Source of the DNA: an uncultured Bacilli bacterium | Lineage (GTDB): Bacteria; Bacillota_I; Bacilli_A; RF39; UBA660 | Direction: 5' to 3' | DNA length: 36,545 bases | NCBI GenBank assembly: GCA_910588025.1 | Contig: CAJUQG010000012.1 | Span: 1 to 36,545, forward strand | Program-made: the position numbers and the translations under genes | The notes under the pieces: model-generated | The model's input: the letters and a program-made list of their open reading frames with translations, nothing else | Told to the model about the DNA's origin: nothing | The model's database searches: none | Shown here: positions 7,786 to 16,201 of the stretch, in pieces | Numbering within the stretch: the stretch's first letter is position 1 | Layout: each line of letters begins with the position of its first letter

Positions 7786-9850
7786 CTAAATCAACTCCAT
7801 TTCTAGCAAATATTTGTTTTACTTCATCATAGTTTTCGGCATTACTTGCAATTAATTTTGTTCGTTTGGCTTCTTTTATTAAAATTTTATGATTGGAATT
7901 ATCCGTTGCCATCGTCGTAACGATTAAGTCATAGATTTCAGATGGTTTTTTATTTTTCATAGTTCTTATGACTCTTCCAACTCTTTGGACATATTCTCTT
8001 GGATTTGTTGTACTGGCCATTAAAATAGCTATTCTGGCATTTTTAATATCGATTCCTTCATCTAAGCATTTTAAGCCAACTAATACTTGGATCGTTCCTT
8101 CTCTAAATTGATCAATATTTTCTTCACGTTCAGTATTACCTCTAATTCCTATAAATTTTTTTGTTGATTCTTTTTCTGTAATCTTGCTTCTGGTAATACC
8201 TTTTTGACCTAGCATAGATAAGACTGGTTCGATTTGTTTATTGGTTGTAAAAATGATGGTATCTTTTATCTCTTCTGCTTTATTTAGCTTTTCAATAACA
8301 GATTCTACCATTGTGAATTTTTCAACGGCATTTTTTAAAATTTCTGCTCTATCCATCGTATATTTATTTAATAATTCCAAATCAGGATTTTCTTGATTTA
8401 GAATGGTAGCAATTTTTTTAGAATAACTTCGATACTTTTGTAATTCTTCTTCATTCAAATATACAAAACATGGGTAATAATAAAAACGATTTAAAAAAGG
8501 TTGGTTTGTTAAAGGATTTATGGTATTTAAGGCATCTTTGATGGTGAATTCAAAGGAGCGATTGCCAAAAAATTCTCTTATCAAATTTGTTCCTGCTTCA
8601 TCATACATTCTTTCTGGTGTTGCACTTAAACCAATGCGATATCGGTAAACATCTAATAAAGCATCTTTTTGTTTTTCTGAACCAATACCATGTACTTCAT
8701 CACAAATGAAAAATAAGTTAACATCGTTGCCATAAGTATTCATTATTTTGATAAAGTCCTTACTACATGCAGTAATATGGGTTGTATATAAAATTGCCTC
8801 AGAATAAATACCAGAAGATACATCCAATAATGTTTTTTCTAAATCAACTTTCCATTTATGATTAGAACCATCGGCGATTAAAGATTTTTCAAAATTAATC
8901 CCAAGTTCTTTTTCAACATCATTTTTCCATTGTCTTGATAAGGTATTTTGAGGAGTTGCCACAATGACTACAAGTTTATCCACTTTATTTTTTAATTCCA
9001 TAAAGCAACCGATTGCCGTTCTGGTTTTTCCTGTTCCAGTGGCCATTTCCATTAATAATTGATAGTTATTATTTTTCCACATTTCCACAGCTTTTATTTG
9101 ATGGTCAAATAAGGAAAGGGCATTGTTCTTTTTTTCTTTTTCCTGTTTTTGATATTTTTTCATGACCATTAAATCACTAATATCTCTTGGACTTACACTT
9201 ATAATTCTATTTTTGATAGAGGTTGGTATATCATAAACGGTAGCAATCTCTTTTCTTTCATCATTCCAAAATGAATTAAACTTTCTTAAATCTGTTAATA
9301 AATAATCGACTTGTTCACTTTCCCATGATTTAAATGTTTTAAATTCTTCAATGTTATTTAACCAAGCATTGGCTGACTCATTAATTGAACCACTAAATGA
9401 AATTTGATTTCCCTCACAATCAAATCCAACACCTACTTTTTGATGAAAGATACTAAATCTAGAATTTTTGTCTACTACTATTTTGATTTCTAATTTATTA
9501 TTTTTTAACATCCAAGCTAAGGCTTCTAAATTGTCATTTTTAGGAAATTCAGAATGATTGAATTCATCAAAGAGATTTAAATCACTAGAAATGTTATTGG
9601 TAGATTTTATAATTTCGTAGTCTTGTTCCGTTAATTCTGGTGATATTAATAATTTCATTTTGCCATTATTTTTTATCAAACCTTCAATTCCTTTGGAAGC
9701 CACTATTAAGCTACTACTACTAAAATATCCTGCAATTCGTCGATATTCTATGGTTTCATTTAAAAAAGGAATGTAAAATTCATTTAGCAATTGACTTTTA
9801 TCGCCACTGGTTTCATAACTTTTTTTGATATTTAATTCTTTATAACTCAC
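7772..9850 (-). CDS. PLD-nuclease/DEAH-box helicase fusion
   Basis: From GTG 9850 the protein has 692 residues. GTG is favoured because it follows GGTGAT and lies 4 nt after the upstream stop; the in-frame ATG at 9883 has no clear ribosome site. Residues 1-190 look like a phospholipase D-type nuclease: HQK (about 136) with a following D, then GSIN (about 154). Residues about 245-692 form a superfamily 2 helicase with Walker A ATGTGKT (270-276), DEVH (384-387), SATP (409-412) and QRVGRVIR (622-629). Fusions of this type act as restriction effectors in several defence systems, including Dnd-linked ones. It probably translocates on DNA and cuts it; only the motifs are seen directly. Confidence 0.85.
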   Translation of the reverse strand: MSYKELNIKKSYETSGDKSQLLNEFYIPFLNETIEYRRIAGYFSSSSLIVASKGIEGLIKNNGKMKLLISPELTEQDYEIIKSTNNISSDLNLFDEFNHSEFPKNDNLEALAWMLKNNKLEIKIVVDKNSRFSIFHQKVGVGFDCEGNQISFSGSINESANAWLNNIEEFKTFKSWESEQVDYLLTDLRKFNSFWNDERKEIATVYDIPTSIKNRIISVSPRDISDLMVMKKYQKQEKEKKNNALSLFDHQIKAVEMWKNNNYQLLMEMATGTGKTRTAIGCFMELKNKVDKLVVIVATPQNTLSRQWKNDVEKELGINFEKSLIADGSNHKWKVDLEKTLLDVSSGIYSEAILYTTHITACSKDFIKIMNTYGNDVNLFFICDEVHGIGSEKQKDALLDVYRYRIGLSATPERMYDEAGTNLIREFFGNRSFEFTIKDALNTINPLTNQPFLNRFYYYPCFVYLNEEELQKYRSYSKKIATILNQENPDLELLNKYTMDRAEILKNAVEKFTMVESVIEKLNKAEEIKDTIIFTTNKQIEPVLSMLGQKGITRSKITEKESTKKFIGIRGNTEREENIDQFREGTIQVLVGLKCLDEGIDIKNARIAILMASTTNPREYVQRVGRVIRTMKNKKPSEIYDLIVTTMATDNSNHKILIKEAKRTKLIASNAENYDEVKQIFARNGVDLDVCE

Positions 9851-9854
9851 TTTA

Positions 9855-10535
9855 TCACCACACAATATGATTAGATAACTCATTATCTTTTAAAATAAGA
9901 TTCATCAATTGTCTTACATTTGATTTTCTTCGATTTACTGTTGTTTCTTTTAAAATTTCACCAGCAACTTCTTTATAGTTCACTAATCCTTGTTTGGCAA
10001 GATAAATTATTTTTTGAATGAATTCATTGCGTAACATGAGTCTTTTTACTAATTCAGTTCTGTTGTCTTCTGATAAGCTAACACTAAAATTACCAAAGGC
10101 TGTATTTGATACGATAAAAGCACCTTTTCTTTCCAATTGGACCATAGATACTTCCTGTGCTACTTTCGCATGATTTTCACCATATTTTTTACAAGCACCG
10201 TCTTCTTTTGCCTTAATAATGATTTTTCCTAGTTCAGAAAAAGTTTTAGGATTTTCACTAAATTTTAACACTCTTGGAACATCGATGAGAGCATGATTTA
10301 AATTGCTATATTGTATAATCATGTCCGAAGTACATTTCCTATCTTCATCAATACAATAAAGTAAATTTGATAAAGGAATTTCTAATAAAAATTTACAAAC
10401 AGATATTAATTCTTCGGTTGTACCATCTTTAAATACTTTTAGTGATTCTTCATCTTTGTCTAAAAAACGTTTAATATATTTTTTATTTTCTTCAATGTTA
10501 TGTAAACATTTTTTCCATTCTAAATAAAAGTTCAT
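9855..10535 (-). CDS. Winged-helix-like protein of the defence operon
   Basis: The 226-residue soluble protein has no catalytic motif I can name. The middle (about residues 95-160) and the C-terminal part (about 165-215) look like two winged-helix units: FSELGKIIIKAKEDG, KYGENHAKVAQEVSMVQL, then LRNEFIQKIIYLAKQG and TVNRRKSNVRQLMNLIL. Such paired units are common in DNA-binding adaptor proteins beside restriction helicases. It lies 14 bp downstream of the radical SAM gene and just upstream of the helicase. A DNA-recognition or adaptor role is inference. Confidence 0.7.
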   Translation of the reverse strand: MNFYLEWKKCLHNIEENKKYIKRFLDKDEESLKVFKDGTTEELISVCKFLLEIPLSNLLYCIDEDRKCTSDMIIQYSNLNHALIDVPRVLKFSENPKTFSELGKIIIKAKEDGACKKYGENHAKVAQEVSMVQLERKGAFIVSNTAFGNFSVSLSEDNRTELVKRLMLRNEFIQKIIYLAKQGLVNYKEVAGEILKETTVNRRKSNVRQLMNLILKDNELSNHIVW

Positions 10536-10549
10536 TTTAGCACCACCAT

Positions 10550-11719
10550 TTATTTCACGTTATATTCATTTAATTCTTCCCATCTTAAATCAAAATACTC
10601 TTTTGCGATTTCTGGAAATTCTGCTTCAAAATCTAGCATAGTTTGATAGCATGAACAATTTTTTGTTGCATTTTTGGTATGGGCTCTATGATATTTTTCA
10701 TTGTTTTCACAGTATTGGCGAAAACTTTGTTTTTTTAAAAAATTAGGTTGATTACACCATCTTGCTAATTGGACATACATTGATTTAAACTTGGAATTTT
10801 TGTATTCTTCATATCTCATGATGTAGGGAAGACAGCCGAATTTCATTAATATTTTAATTCGTTCAAATGTATTTTTGATATCTACTTCGTCTTGGCTATC
10901 ATAACCGGTTAAAACATATAATTTGGTTGAAGTTTTATTATATTCTCGCCATAAAGCTAATTTTCTTGATATGAGTTCTTTATCTTCAATGTGATCGAAT
11001 GCAAAAATATAATCGCCATAATACTTGGCTTCTCCTAACTTTTTGGCTTTAGCAGCCGTCATTAATCGCATATCTAAACCCTGTCTAAATTGAAATGGTT
11101 TTCCTGTTGCAATTAATTCATCAATAATTTCATCAAAGTTAGGAGAAGCCATCACATTATCATCCCATAAATATATTTTTGGTCTTGAAGGGTCTAAAAA
11201 CTCTTGAACAGGAGAGGCTTTAAATACATGGTCGTATTTTCTATTAACACAAAAACTACATTTTCTAAAACAACCTCTGGTGACAAAACCAATCGAAAAA
11301 TCTAAGTAATCACAGTAGCGCTTTCTTGGTTCTCCCGCATCGATTTTTTTTTGAATAAATTCATCATACAAATGATAATCTGGCATGTGATGTTCAATTT
11401 CTTCTGGTAAATTGGGTGCTTTGTCAAAATAAAACCCAGTTCCACCAATTTGAATATTTTTCTTTAGACTTAATTCAGGATGTTCTATGTCTTTACATTT
11501 TCCATTTTTATAAATAACATTTGGAATATTCGTAAAGGAAAAAACTCTACTAATTGAAACTAGATCGTATTTCTCTAAATCGTCATAGGACTCTAATAGT
11601 TTAACATCCCATCCTTGTTCTTTATAATATGCTGATATTTTCATACATGCTAAGTTGGGATGTCTGGTTCCATTATCTAGTAAATCGGCATCTATAACTC
11701 CTAATTTTTTCTTTTTCAT
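10550..11719 (-). CDS. Radical SAM enzyme with B12-binding-like N-terminal domain
   Basis: From ATG 11719 (GGAG 11 nt upstream) the protein has 389 residues; the 35 upstream residues of the open frame cover the promoter and are discarded. Residues 1-110 resemble a Rossmann-like cobalamin-binding fold (HPNLACMKISAYYKEQGWDV, IGGTGF), without a clear DxHxxG, so cobalamin may not bind. The radical SAM cluster motif CFRKCSFC is at 150-157 (CX3CX2C). A TIM-barrel-like region follows (GLDMRLM), and the C-terminus holds CSC, possibly a further metal site. I recall this family as widespread on prophages and mobile regions with no assigned reaction. It is the first gene of the operon, so modification of DNA or a nucleotide is a reasonable guess, not proven. 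Confidence 0.8.
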   Translation of the reverse strand: MKKKKLGVIDADLLDNGTRHPNLACMKISAYYKEQGWDVKLLESYDDLEKYDLVSISRVFSFTNIPNVIYKNGKCKDIEHPELSLKKNIQIGGTGFYFDKAPNLPEEIEHHMPDYHLYDEFIQKKIDAGEPRKRYCDYLDFSIGFVTRGCFRKCSFCVNRKYDHVFKASPVQEFLDPSRPKIYLWDDNVMASPNFDEIIDELIATGKPFQFRQGLDMRLMTAAKAKKLGEAKYYGDYIFAFDHIEDKELISRKLALWREYNKTSTKLYVLTGYDSQDEVDIKNTFERIKILMKFGCLPYIMRYEEYKNSKFKSMYVQLARWCNQPNFLKKQSFRQYCENNEKYHRAHTKNATKNCSCYQTMLDFEAEFPEIAKEYFDLRWEELNEYNVK

Positions 11720-11795
11720 ACTTCTTTTATCTCCATTAATTTTTTTCTTTTTGAAATAAAGTGAATTCGCAATCATTATATCACATAACCTAAGG

Positions 11796-11824
11796 ATTAT
11801 AAGCAAAAATAAGGCAAAAAACAA
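11796..11824 (-). promoter_or_regulatory. Promoter of the radical SAM/DndD operon
   Basis: Minus-strand TTGTTT (11819-11824), 17-bp spacer, perfect TATAAT (11796-11801). The leader to the start codon is about 70 nt. A second TATAAT lies 20 bp further downstream. No other strong promoter was seen inside the operon. Confidence 0.75.
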
Positions 11825-11912
11825 ATCTTATTTTTTATTTTTTTTCAGAAAGTGATAATTACCAATAAAAAATTAGAAATAATTACTTTAATAAAATATG
11901 GGTTATTCATGA

Positions 11913-11939
11913 CAAAAAAAATCATCTGTTTTGATGATT
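11913..11939 (-). terminator. Terminator of the ABC exporter gene
   Basis: On the minus strand AATCATC and GATGATT pair across a 6-nt loop and are followed by seven T. It separates the ABC gene from the defence operon promoter. The stretch 11940-12066 holds nothing else I can recognise. Confidence 0.85.
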
Positions 11940-12066
11940 CATTCAGTATCATAAATTTAATCATTTCGCTTACCTTAACTCTATTTTAATTGTGTTACTG
12001 TTTTTTGAATTAACACAAGCAAATATTGTTATTAGATTATTTTATCAGTTAGATAGTTTTCCCTTT

Positions 12067-13662
12067 TTACATGTTAATTTTAGTTAAACTATGATTTTCT
12101 ATTTTATAAAACTTGTTACAAATTTCATTTATTTTCTCATTGTGTGTAACAATTATTAATGTTTTATTTTTAAAGTATTTTAAAATAAAATTTACTACGA
12201 TTTCTTCGGTATGTTTATCCAAATTAGAAGTCGGCTCATCTAAAATATAGATATCTTTATCCATTAAGTAGCTTCTTAAAATATTGATTCTTCTTTTTTG
12301 ACCTGTAGAGAGTTTTAAGCCCTTTTCACCAACTATAGTATGTATTCCATCTTCCATTAATAATATTTCATTTAATTCTAGTTCTTTTAAATATTTTATT
12401 ATTTCTTCATCCGATATTTTTTTATCTAAACATAAATTATCTTTGATAGACATATTAAATAGTTCAATTTCTTGACTTACCGTTCCAATATCTAATTTTA
12501 CTTCTTTTAAATTGTTATTATCGATTAAAAATTGTCCTTTGTAAGAATTTATATTTCCTAAAATTAAATTTATAATAGAGGTTTTACCTTGCCCAGATTG
12601 TCCTGTGATAGATATTTTATCTTTTTCACTAATAATCAAACTATCTACTTTTATTTCTAAATTTGATTTAGGATATTGAATGACAATGTTTTTTAACATA
12701 ATTTGCTTAAAAGATAGTAATTGTTTTCTATTATCTAACTTTTTAAATATAGATATTAGTTTATTTTTAATGGCTTTCAGTTCATACCAACTTATTATAG
12801 TCCCAGAAAGTTCTTCAAACACAAATCCCATTTCCACTTGTAATGAAATATAAAAAGTAATGATTCCAAGTGTATCGATTCCATGTGATAAATCAATTGT
12901 TGCTTTTATAAGTCCTAAAAAGAATGGTACAATGATTAATATATTCCGTAGAGTCTCTTCCAAAGAATAACATTTTACATATTTTTTATTTTCGTTATAA
13001 CAATTTTTTCCTTCTGTCTTAATTTTATTCATAAAATAATCGTCATTGTTTAATAATTTTACGGTTCTGATATTACTGATAAAATCATTATAGATTGAGG
13101 AATACTCATATTCTTGATCATATAAATTTTCAACTTGATTATTTGCTTTTGTTAAAATTTTAACACTTAAAAATATACATAAAGCACTTGCTATAAAAGA
13201 ACTTATAAACAATATTATTGATTGATTATATAATGTGTAAAATAAGAAAAGAAAAGTTATGATTATACTTACATATTCTGCTTGTAATATTTTCTTTACT
13301 AATTCACTAATTTTGGCAATTATATTTTCAAAGTATCCTGTTTGATATTTTGATATTGTTTCCACTGGTAATTTATTTAATTTCTTATAATATTCTTCAT
13401 ATTGAATGTGTGAGTATTCATATAAATAATTATCACGATATTTTCGCAAGTAATAATTTCCTCCAACCCGAAGAGTTTTAGAAATCATAAAAATGGCTAT
13501 CACAATCATTGCTTTTTCAACTGTAAAAGGTAAAGTTAAAAACAAAGTAAATGTAAATGGTACAAAATAGTAAATAAAATCTAAAAATGCTTCTATTAAT
13601 AAACATATTGTTATTTTTTTCTTGTTAAGACTCTTAAATATAAAATTAATATTATCATTCAT
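12067..13662 (-). CDS. ABC exporter with membrane domain and ATPase in one chain
   Basis: From ATG 13662 (AGAGGTG upstream) the protein has 531 residues. The open frame starts at 13722, but that extra part overlies the promoter. Residues 1-300 have about five or six membrane segments of an ABC type I exporter. The ATPase domain shows Walker A GQSGQGKTS (354-362), Q-loop SQEIELF (about 396), signature LSTGQKRR (451-458), Walker B YILDEPTSNLD (about 472-482) and the switch histidine in VTHNEK. It should work as a homodimer that exports a peptide, lipid or drug. No peptidase domain is present. The next gene upstream is an orphan 211-residue protein; no precursor peptide could be identified. Confidence 0.88.
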   Translation of the reverse strand: MNDNINFIFKSLNKKKITICLLIEAFLDFIYYFVPFTFTLFLTLPFTVEKAMIVIAIFMISKTLRVGGNYYLRKYRDNYLYEYSHIQYEEYYKKLNKLPVETISKYQTGYFENIIAKISELVKKILQAEYVSIIITFLFLFYTLYNQSIILFISSFIASALCIFLSVKILTKANNQVENLYDQEYEYSSIYNDFISNIRTVKLLNNDDYFMNKIKTEGKNCYNENKKYVKCYSLEETLRNILIIVPFFLGLIKATIDLSHGIDTLGIITFYISLQVEMGFVFEELSGTIISWYELKAIKNKLISIFKKLDNRKQLLSFKQIMLKNIVIQYPKSNLEIKVDSLIISEKDKISITGQSGQGKTSIINLILGNINSYKGQFLIDNNNLKEVKLDIGTVSQEIELFNMSIKDNLCLDKKISDEEIIKYLKELELNEILLMEDGIHTIVGEKGLKLSTGQKRRINILRSYLMDKDIYILDEPTSNLDKHTEEIVVNFILKYFKNKTLIIVTHNEKINEICNKFYKIENHSLTKINM

Positions 13663-13686
13663 TTTAACACCTCTTACTACAATATT

Positions 13687-13715
13687 AAAATAAAGACTTT
13701 TACTATTTATGTCAA
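13687..13715 (-). promoter_or_regulatory. Promoter of the ABC exporter gene
   Basis: Minus-strand consensus TTGACA (13710-13715), 17-bp spacer and TATTTT (13687-13692), 25 bp before the chosen start at 13662. Confidence 0.65.
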
Positions 13716-13825
13716 TGTTCAATTTATAAATTGATAAAATACAATTTAAATTTTCTAAATATGTTTTATTTATTTCATTGTTTTAATAATTTATCAAAAT
13801 AAAACTAAATAACAATCTATAATAA

Positions 13826-14461
13826 TTATAATTTTTCTAATTTTAAAACTAATGGTTTTATATTTTTTTGATCTTCTTTTCTTATAATATTATTACTTTT
13901 AGATTCTGTCATACAAATGAGTTCTGTTAGGTTCATACTTTTACAATATTGAATTTTATCTAAATCTTGTATAGGAACTACTCTTGTTTTTTTCCAACTT
14001 CTTATATATTCATTATTTATATAAGAAAAACAAGAACAAGTTATATAAGAATAATTATCATCTTCCTCATGTCCTGAAAATTTAATAACTCTATTGTAAC
14101 CATTTTCTTTGATTTCGTCATATAATATTGAATCTATCTGCTCATATTTAGTACCATCTGAATGATATCGATATATACTTAAAAATTTACCACCGCTAAT
14201 TTTTATATATATTATTGTTATTAACTCATTTTCAAATAATATATTTATTTCACCATCGTCTTGAGATATCTCTTCACTTATTATTTGATATTTTTTAAAT
14301 TGGCTTAAATATTTCATTATAGATTGATTTTCTAATAAGGCAGAATCTATTTTTTTTATTATTTGTATCATGGTTATGTTCCCACCATTTCCAGCAATTT
14401 CTATTTTTATATCATTTTCCTTATCATTTATCAATGAAATATTATACTTTTCTTTTTCCAT
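13826..14461 (-). CDS. Orphan soluble protein beside the ABC exporter
   Basis: The 211-residue protein has no signal peptide, membrane segment or catalytic motif that I recognise. It contains an unusual number of I, Y, N and D/E residues, a GNGGN patch near residue 25, and a CSCF segment near residue 140. The ribosome site before ATG 14461 is weak, so the start is uncertain. It lies in the accessory region between a regulator fragment and an ABC exporter on the same strand. A cytoplasmic immunity or modification partner of the exporter is conceivable, but there is no direct support. Confidence 0.6.
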   Translation of the reverse strand: MEKEKYNISLINDKENDIKIEIAGNGGNITMIQIIKKIDSALLENQSIMKYLSQFKKYQIISEEISQDDGEINILFENELITIIYIKISGGKFLSIYRYHSDGTKYEQIDSILYDEIKENGYNRVIKFSGHEEDDNYSYITCSCFSYINNEYIRSWKKTRVVPIQDLDKIQYCKSMNLTELICMTESKSNNIIRKEDQKNIKPLVLKLEKL

Positions 14462-14592
14462 AAATAAACATGATACAACTTTTTGAGAATCTTTGTATAC
14501 ATTCCTTTTAATGTTTCACATTTTTAACTAGGTCATTCTTACAGGATATTATTATAATACTTTTTCTCACATAAAAAAAATACTATAAAAAA

Positions 14593-14832
14593 TCAAGGTA
14601 GCTTATGATCCATTACTAAATTACAAATGAAGCAAGTAATTATTCCAATGAAATAAGTCGTTATAATAAATATCCACTTTTTCAGTGTTCTATATTTTTG
14701 AATTTCTCTTTTTTCTCTAGTTAGGGTTTCATCATCGCAGGCAGTAAAAAATTCATGTTCAGATATATTTAACTCCTTACATAAATTTGTTATAACTGTT
14801 ATGTGTGGATAAGAAACAGTTTCGTTGTACAA
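14593..14832 (-). pseudogene. C-terminal fragment of an XRE-family regulator
   Basis: The readable part gives NETVSYPHITVITNL, then LNISEHEFFTACDD and a C-terminal membrane segment (about 52-70). This is the second half of a common XRE-type family whose first half normally carries the helix-turn-helix. That half is missing, and the frame opens only at a TTG without ribosome site. A matching N-terminal half lies about 0.9 kb upstream on the same strand (15714-15857). The two ends overlap slightly in the family alignment, so they may be pieces of two paralogues or of one rearranged gene. Confidence 0.7.
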
Positions 14833-14841
14833 ATGACACAG
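14830..14841. repeat. 12-bp inverted repeat, left copy
   Basis: CAAATGACACAG, a perfect inverted copy of CTGTGTCATTTG at 15709-15720. The copies lie exactly at the broken ends of the two XRE regulator fragments and enclose the flavoprotein gene. The similarity extends imperfectly outwards (GTTGT on both outer sides). Confidence 0.6.
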
Positions 14842-14897
14842 ATAATAAACTCACAAATATTTTGATTAATCTGTTGCATTAATTGTAATTTTTAAAA

Positions 14898-15422
14898 TTA
14901 AATATATTTTTTTATTTCATTCGCTACATATTCTATTTTATCTATTTGTTGTTGAGCATCATCTTTATTTAATGCTTTAAAACTAAACTCTTTTTTAATA
15001 TCTATTAATAAGTATTTTGAGATACCTTTTATTGCATTATGCAATTCAATTTCAGTTCCTTTTTCATTTCCTCCACCAACAAATATAAAGATTACTTTCT
15101 TATTTTTTAATTGCTGACTTTTAAATAAGGGATGTAATCTATCAATAAAGTTTTTGAATAAACCAGATACATTGTCAAAATAATTAGGTACACCGAATAC
15201 AATTAAGTTCGCATTTATTAACTGTCTAATAATCAATTTTATATCATCTTTTATAATGCATTCATTGTTATAATGGCAAGCTAAACAACCTTTGCAATAT
15301 TCGATGTTTTTATTTCTTAAAAGTATTAACTCACAATTGTTCAAATAATTAGATAATTGAGTAAGAATGTATTCGGTATTGCCTTTTCTATTACTTCCAC
15401 ATATCAATAGAACTTTATTCAT
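14898..15422 (-). CDS. NADPH-dependent FMN reductase/iron-sulfur flavoprotein family
   Basis: The 174-residue flavodoxin-fold protein has the phosphate-binding loop GSNRKGNT (9-16) and a compact cysteine motif C43-x2-C46-x2-C49-x5-C55, which in iron-sulfur flavoproteins binds a 4Fe-4S cluster. It also has the FGVPNYFDNVSGLFKNFIDR segment typical of FMN binding. It should transfer electrons between a reduced cofactor and a small molecule or redox partner in the cytosol. GGAGGTAG precedes ATG 15422, and an extended -10 element lies about 45 bp upstream. It is a single-gene unit inside the accessory region, between two XRE fragments and the inverted repeats. Confidence 0.88.
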   Translation of the reverse strand: MNKVLLICGSNRKGNTEYILTQLSNYLNNCELILLRNKNIEYCKGCLACHYNNECIIKDDIKLIIRQLINANLIVFGVPNYFDNVSGLFKNFIDRLHPLFKSQQLKNKKVIFIFVGGGNEKGTEIELHNAIKGISKYLLIDIKKEFSFKALNKDDAQQQIDKIEYVANEIKKYI

Positions 15423-15467
15423 TTTCTACCTCCAAATCACTATTTCTACATAGAACTCATTTCATAT

Positions 15468-15476
15468 ATTATAGCA
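15468..15476 (-). promoter_or_regulatory. Extended -10 promoter of the flavoprotein gene
   Basis: The minus strand reads TGCTATAAT, an extended -10 element (TGnTATAAT), with no good -35 box. Operator-like palindromes lie about 100-200 bp further upstream. Confidence 0.55.
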
Positions 15477-15577
15477 TTTTTTACTAAATTATTTAATATG
15501 ATTTATATCTATTTTTAAAATATTTCTATCAAAAATCATAAAAAAAATAACAACAGGATATGAGAAAACACCACGAA

Positions 15578-15683
15578 ACATTTCGCACATGCGAAATGTA
15601 TATACAAAACTTGACTTTTGTATATACAGATGAATTTTTTACATTATTAATTTCTTTATTTTAAAAGAAAATTTTGTATATAC
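15578..15683. promoter_or_regulatory. Cluster of operator-like palindromes
   Basis: Two adjoining perfect palindromes: ACATTTCGCA/TGCGAAATGT (15578-15587 and 15590-15599, 2-bp centre) and GTATATACAAAA/TTTTGTATATAC (15598-15609 and 15616-15627, 6-bp centre that contains TTGAC). A third copy of TTTTGTATATAC lies at 15672-15683. Symmetry and repetition suggest binding sites for a dimeric regulator, possibly the XRE protein whose fragments flank the region. A terminator is less likely because no T run follows. Confidence 0.5.
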
Positions 15684-15708
15684 ATTTGTATTAACACTAA
15701 AATAATTT

Positions 15709-15720
15709 CTGTGTCATTTG
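15709..15720. repeat. 12-bp inverted repeat, right copy
   Basis: CTGTGTCATTTG, inverted partner of 14830-14841. It overlaps the last codons of the XRE N-terminal fragment, which runs into a stop here. Confidence 0.6.
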
Positions 15721-15857
15721 CATAACAACATTCCTCGTTCCCACTTTGATATTGTCGTAGGAATTACATATAATTTATTCGCTAATTCTTCTTGGGTTAA
15801 ACCTTTTTCTTTCCTTTTTTCAGCAATATATTTACCAAAATTTCTTTTATCTTCCAT
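15714..15857 (-). pseudogene. N-terminal fragment of an XRE-family regulator
   Basis: ATG 15857 has a strong AGGAG site (9-nt spacing) and a good promoter upstream (TTGTTA, 17 bp, TAGAAT). The 47 residues give a typical XRE helix-turn-helix: FGKYIAEKRKEKGLTQEEL and TTISKWERG. The family normally continues for at least 60 more residues, but here the frame leaves the homology after residue 42 and stops. It could still make a tiny helix-turn-helix peptide. The region 15858-16039 holds only this promoter. Confidence 0.65.
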
Positions 15858-16039
15858 AAAATATTTCTCCTTTCAAGAACTATTCTATTATCTACATACA
15901 TTTTTAACAATGGCTAGTTAAGCTATCTACCAATTACTATTTGTATAATAGTCTCAGAAATATAATTCGTCCATATTAATTTCTTTTTTGGTTACATTAC
16001 TCATAGATATCAGACTTTCTATGATTTTTTTCTTAAAAG

Positions 16040-16066
16040 GAAAAAAATCAATCTTTCTGATTGATT
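16040..16066 (-). terminator. Terminator of the XRE/small-protein operon
   Basis: On the minus strand AATCAATC pairs with GATTGATT across a 5-nt loop, followed by a T run. It lies 135 bp after the 36-residue gene. The sequence between (16067-16201) shows no gene. Confidence 0.8.
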
Positions 16067-16201
16067 CTTTATATCAAAGTTCAAATAGTTCGAACAGATT
16101 CGCCCTAAATGAGGTATAAAATCAGTATAAATTCGACAGTTTTAGGATTTTTAGTTTACCAATCGACAAATTGTAGTTTTTAATATTAACTTATGGGAAA
16201 A

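Noticed and set aside
15718..15921. Plus-strand open frame of 67 codons
   Set aside because: Antisense shadow of the XRE helix-turn-helix fragment on the minus strand.
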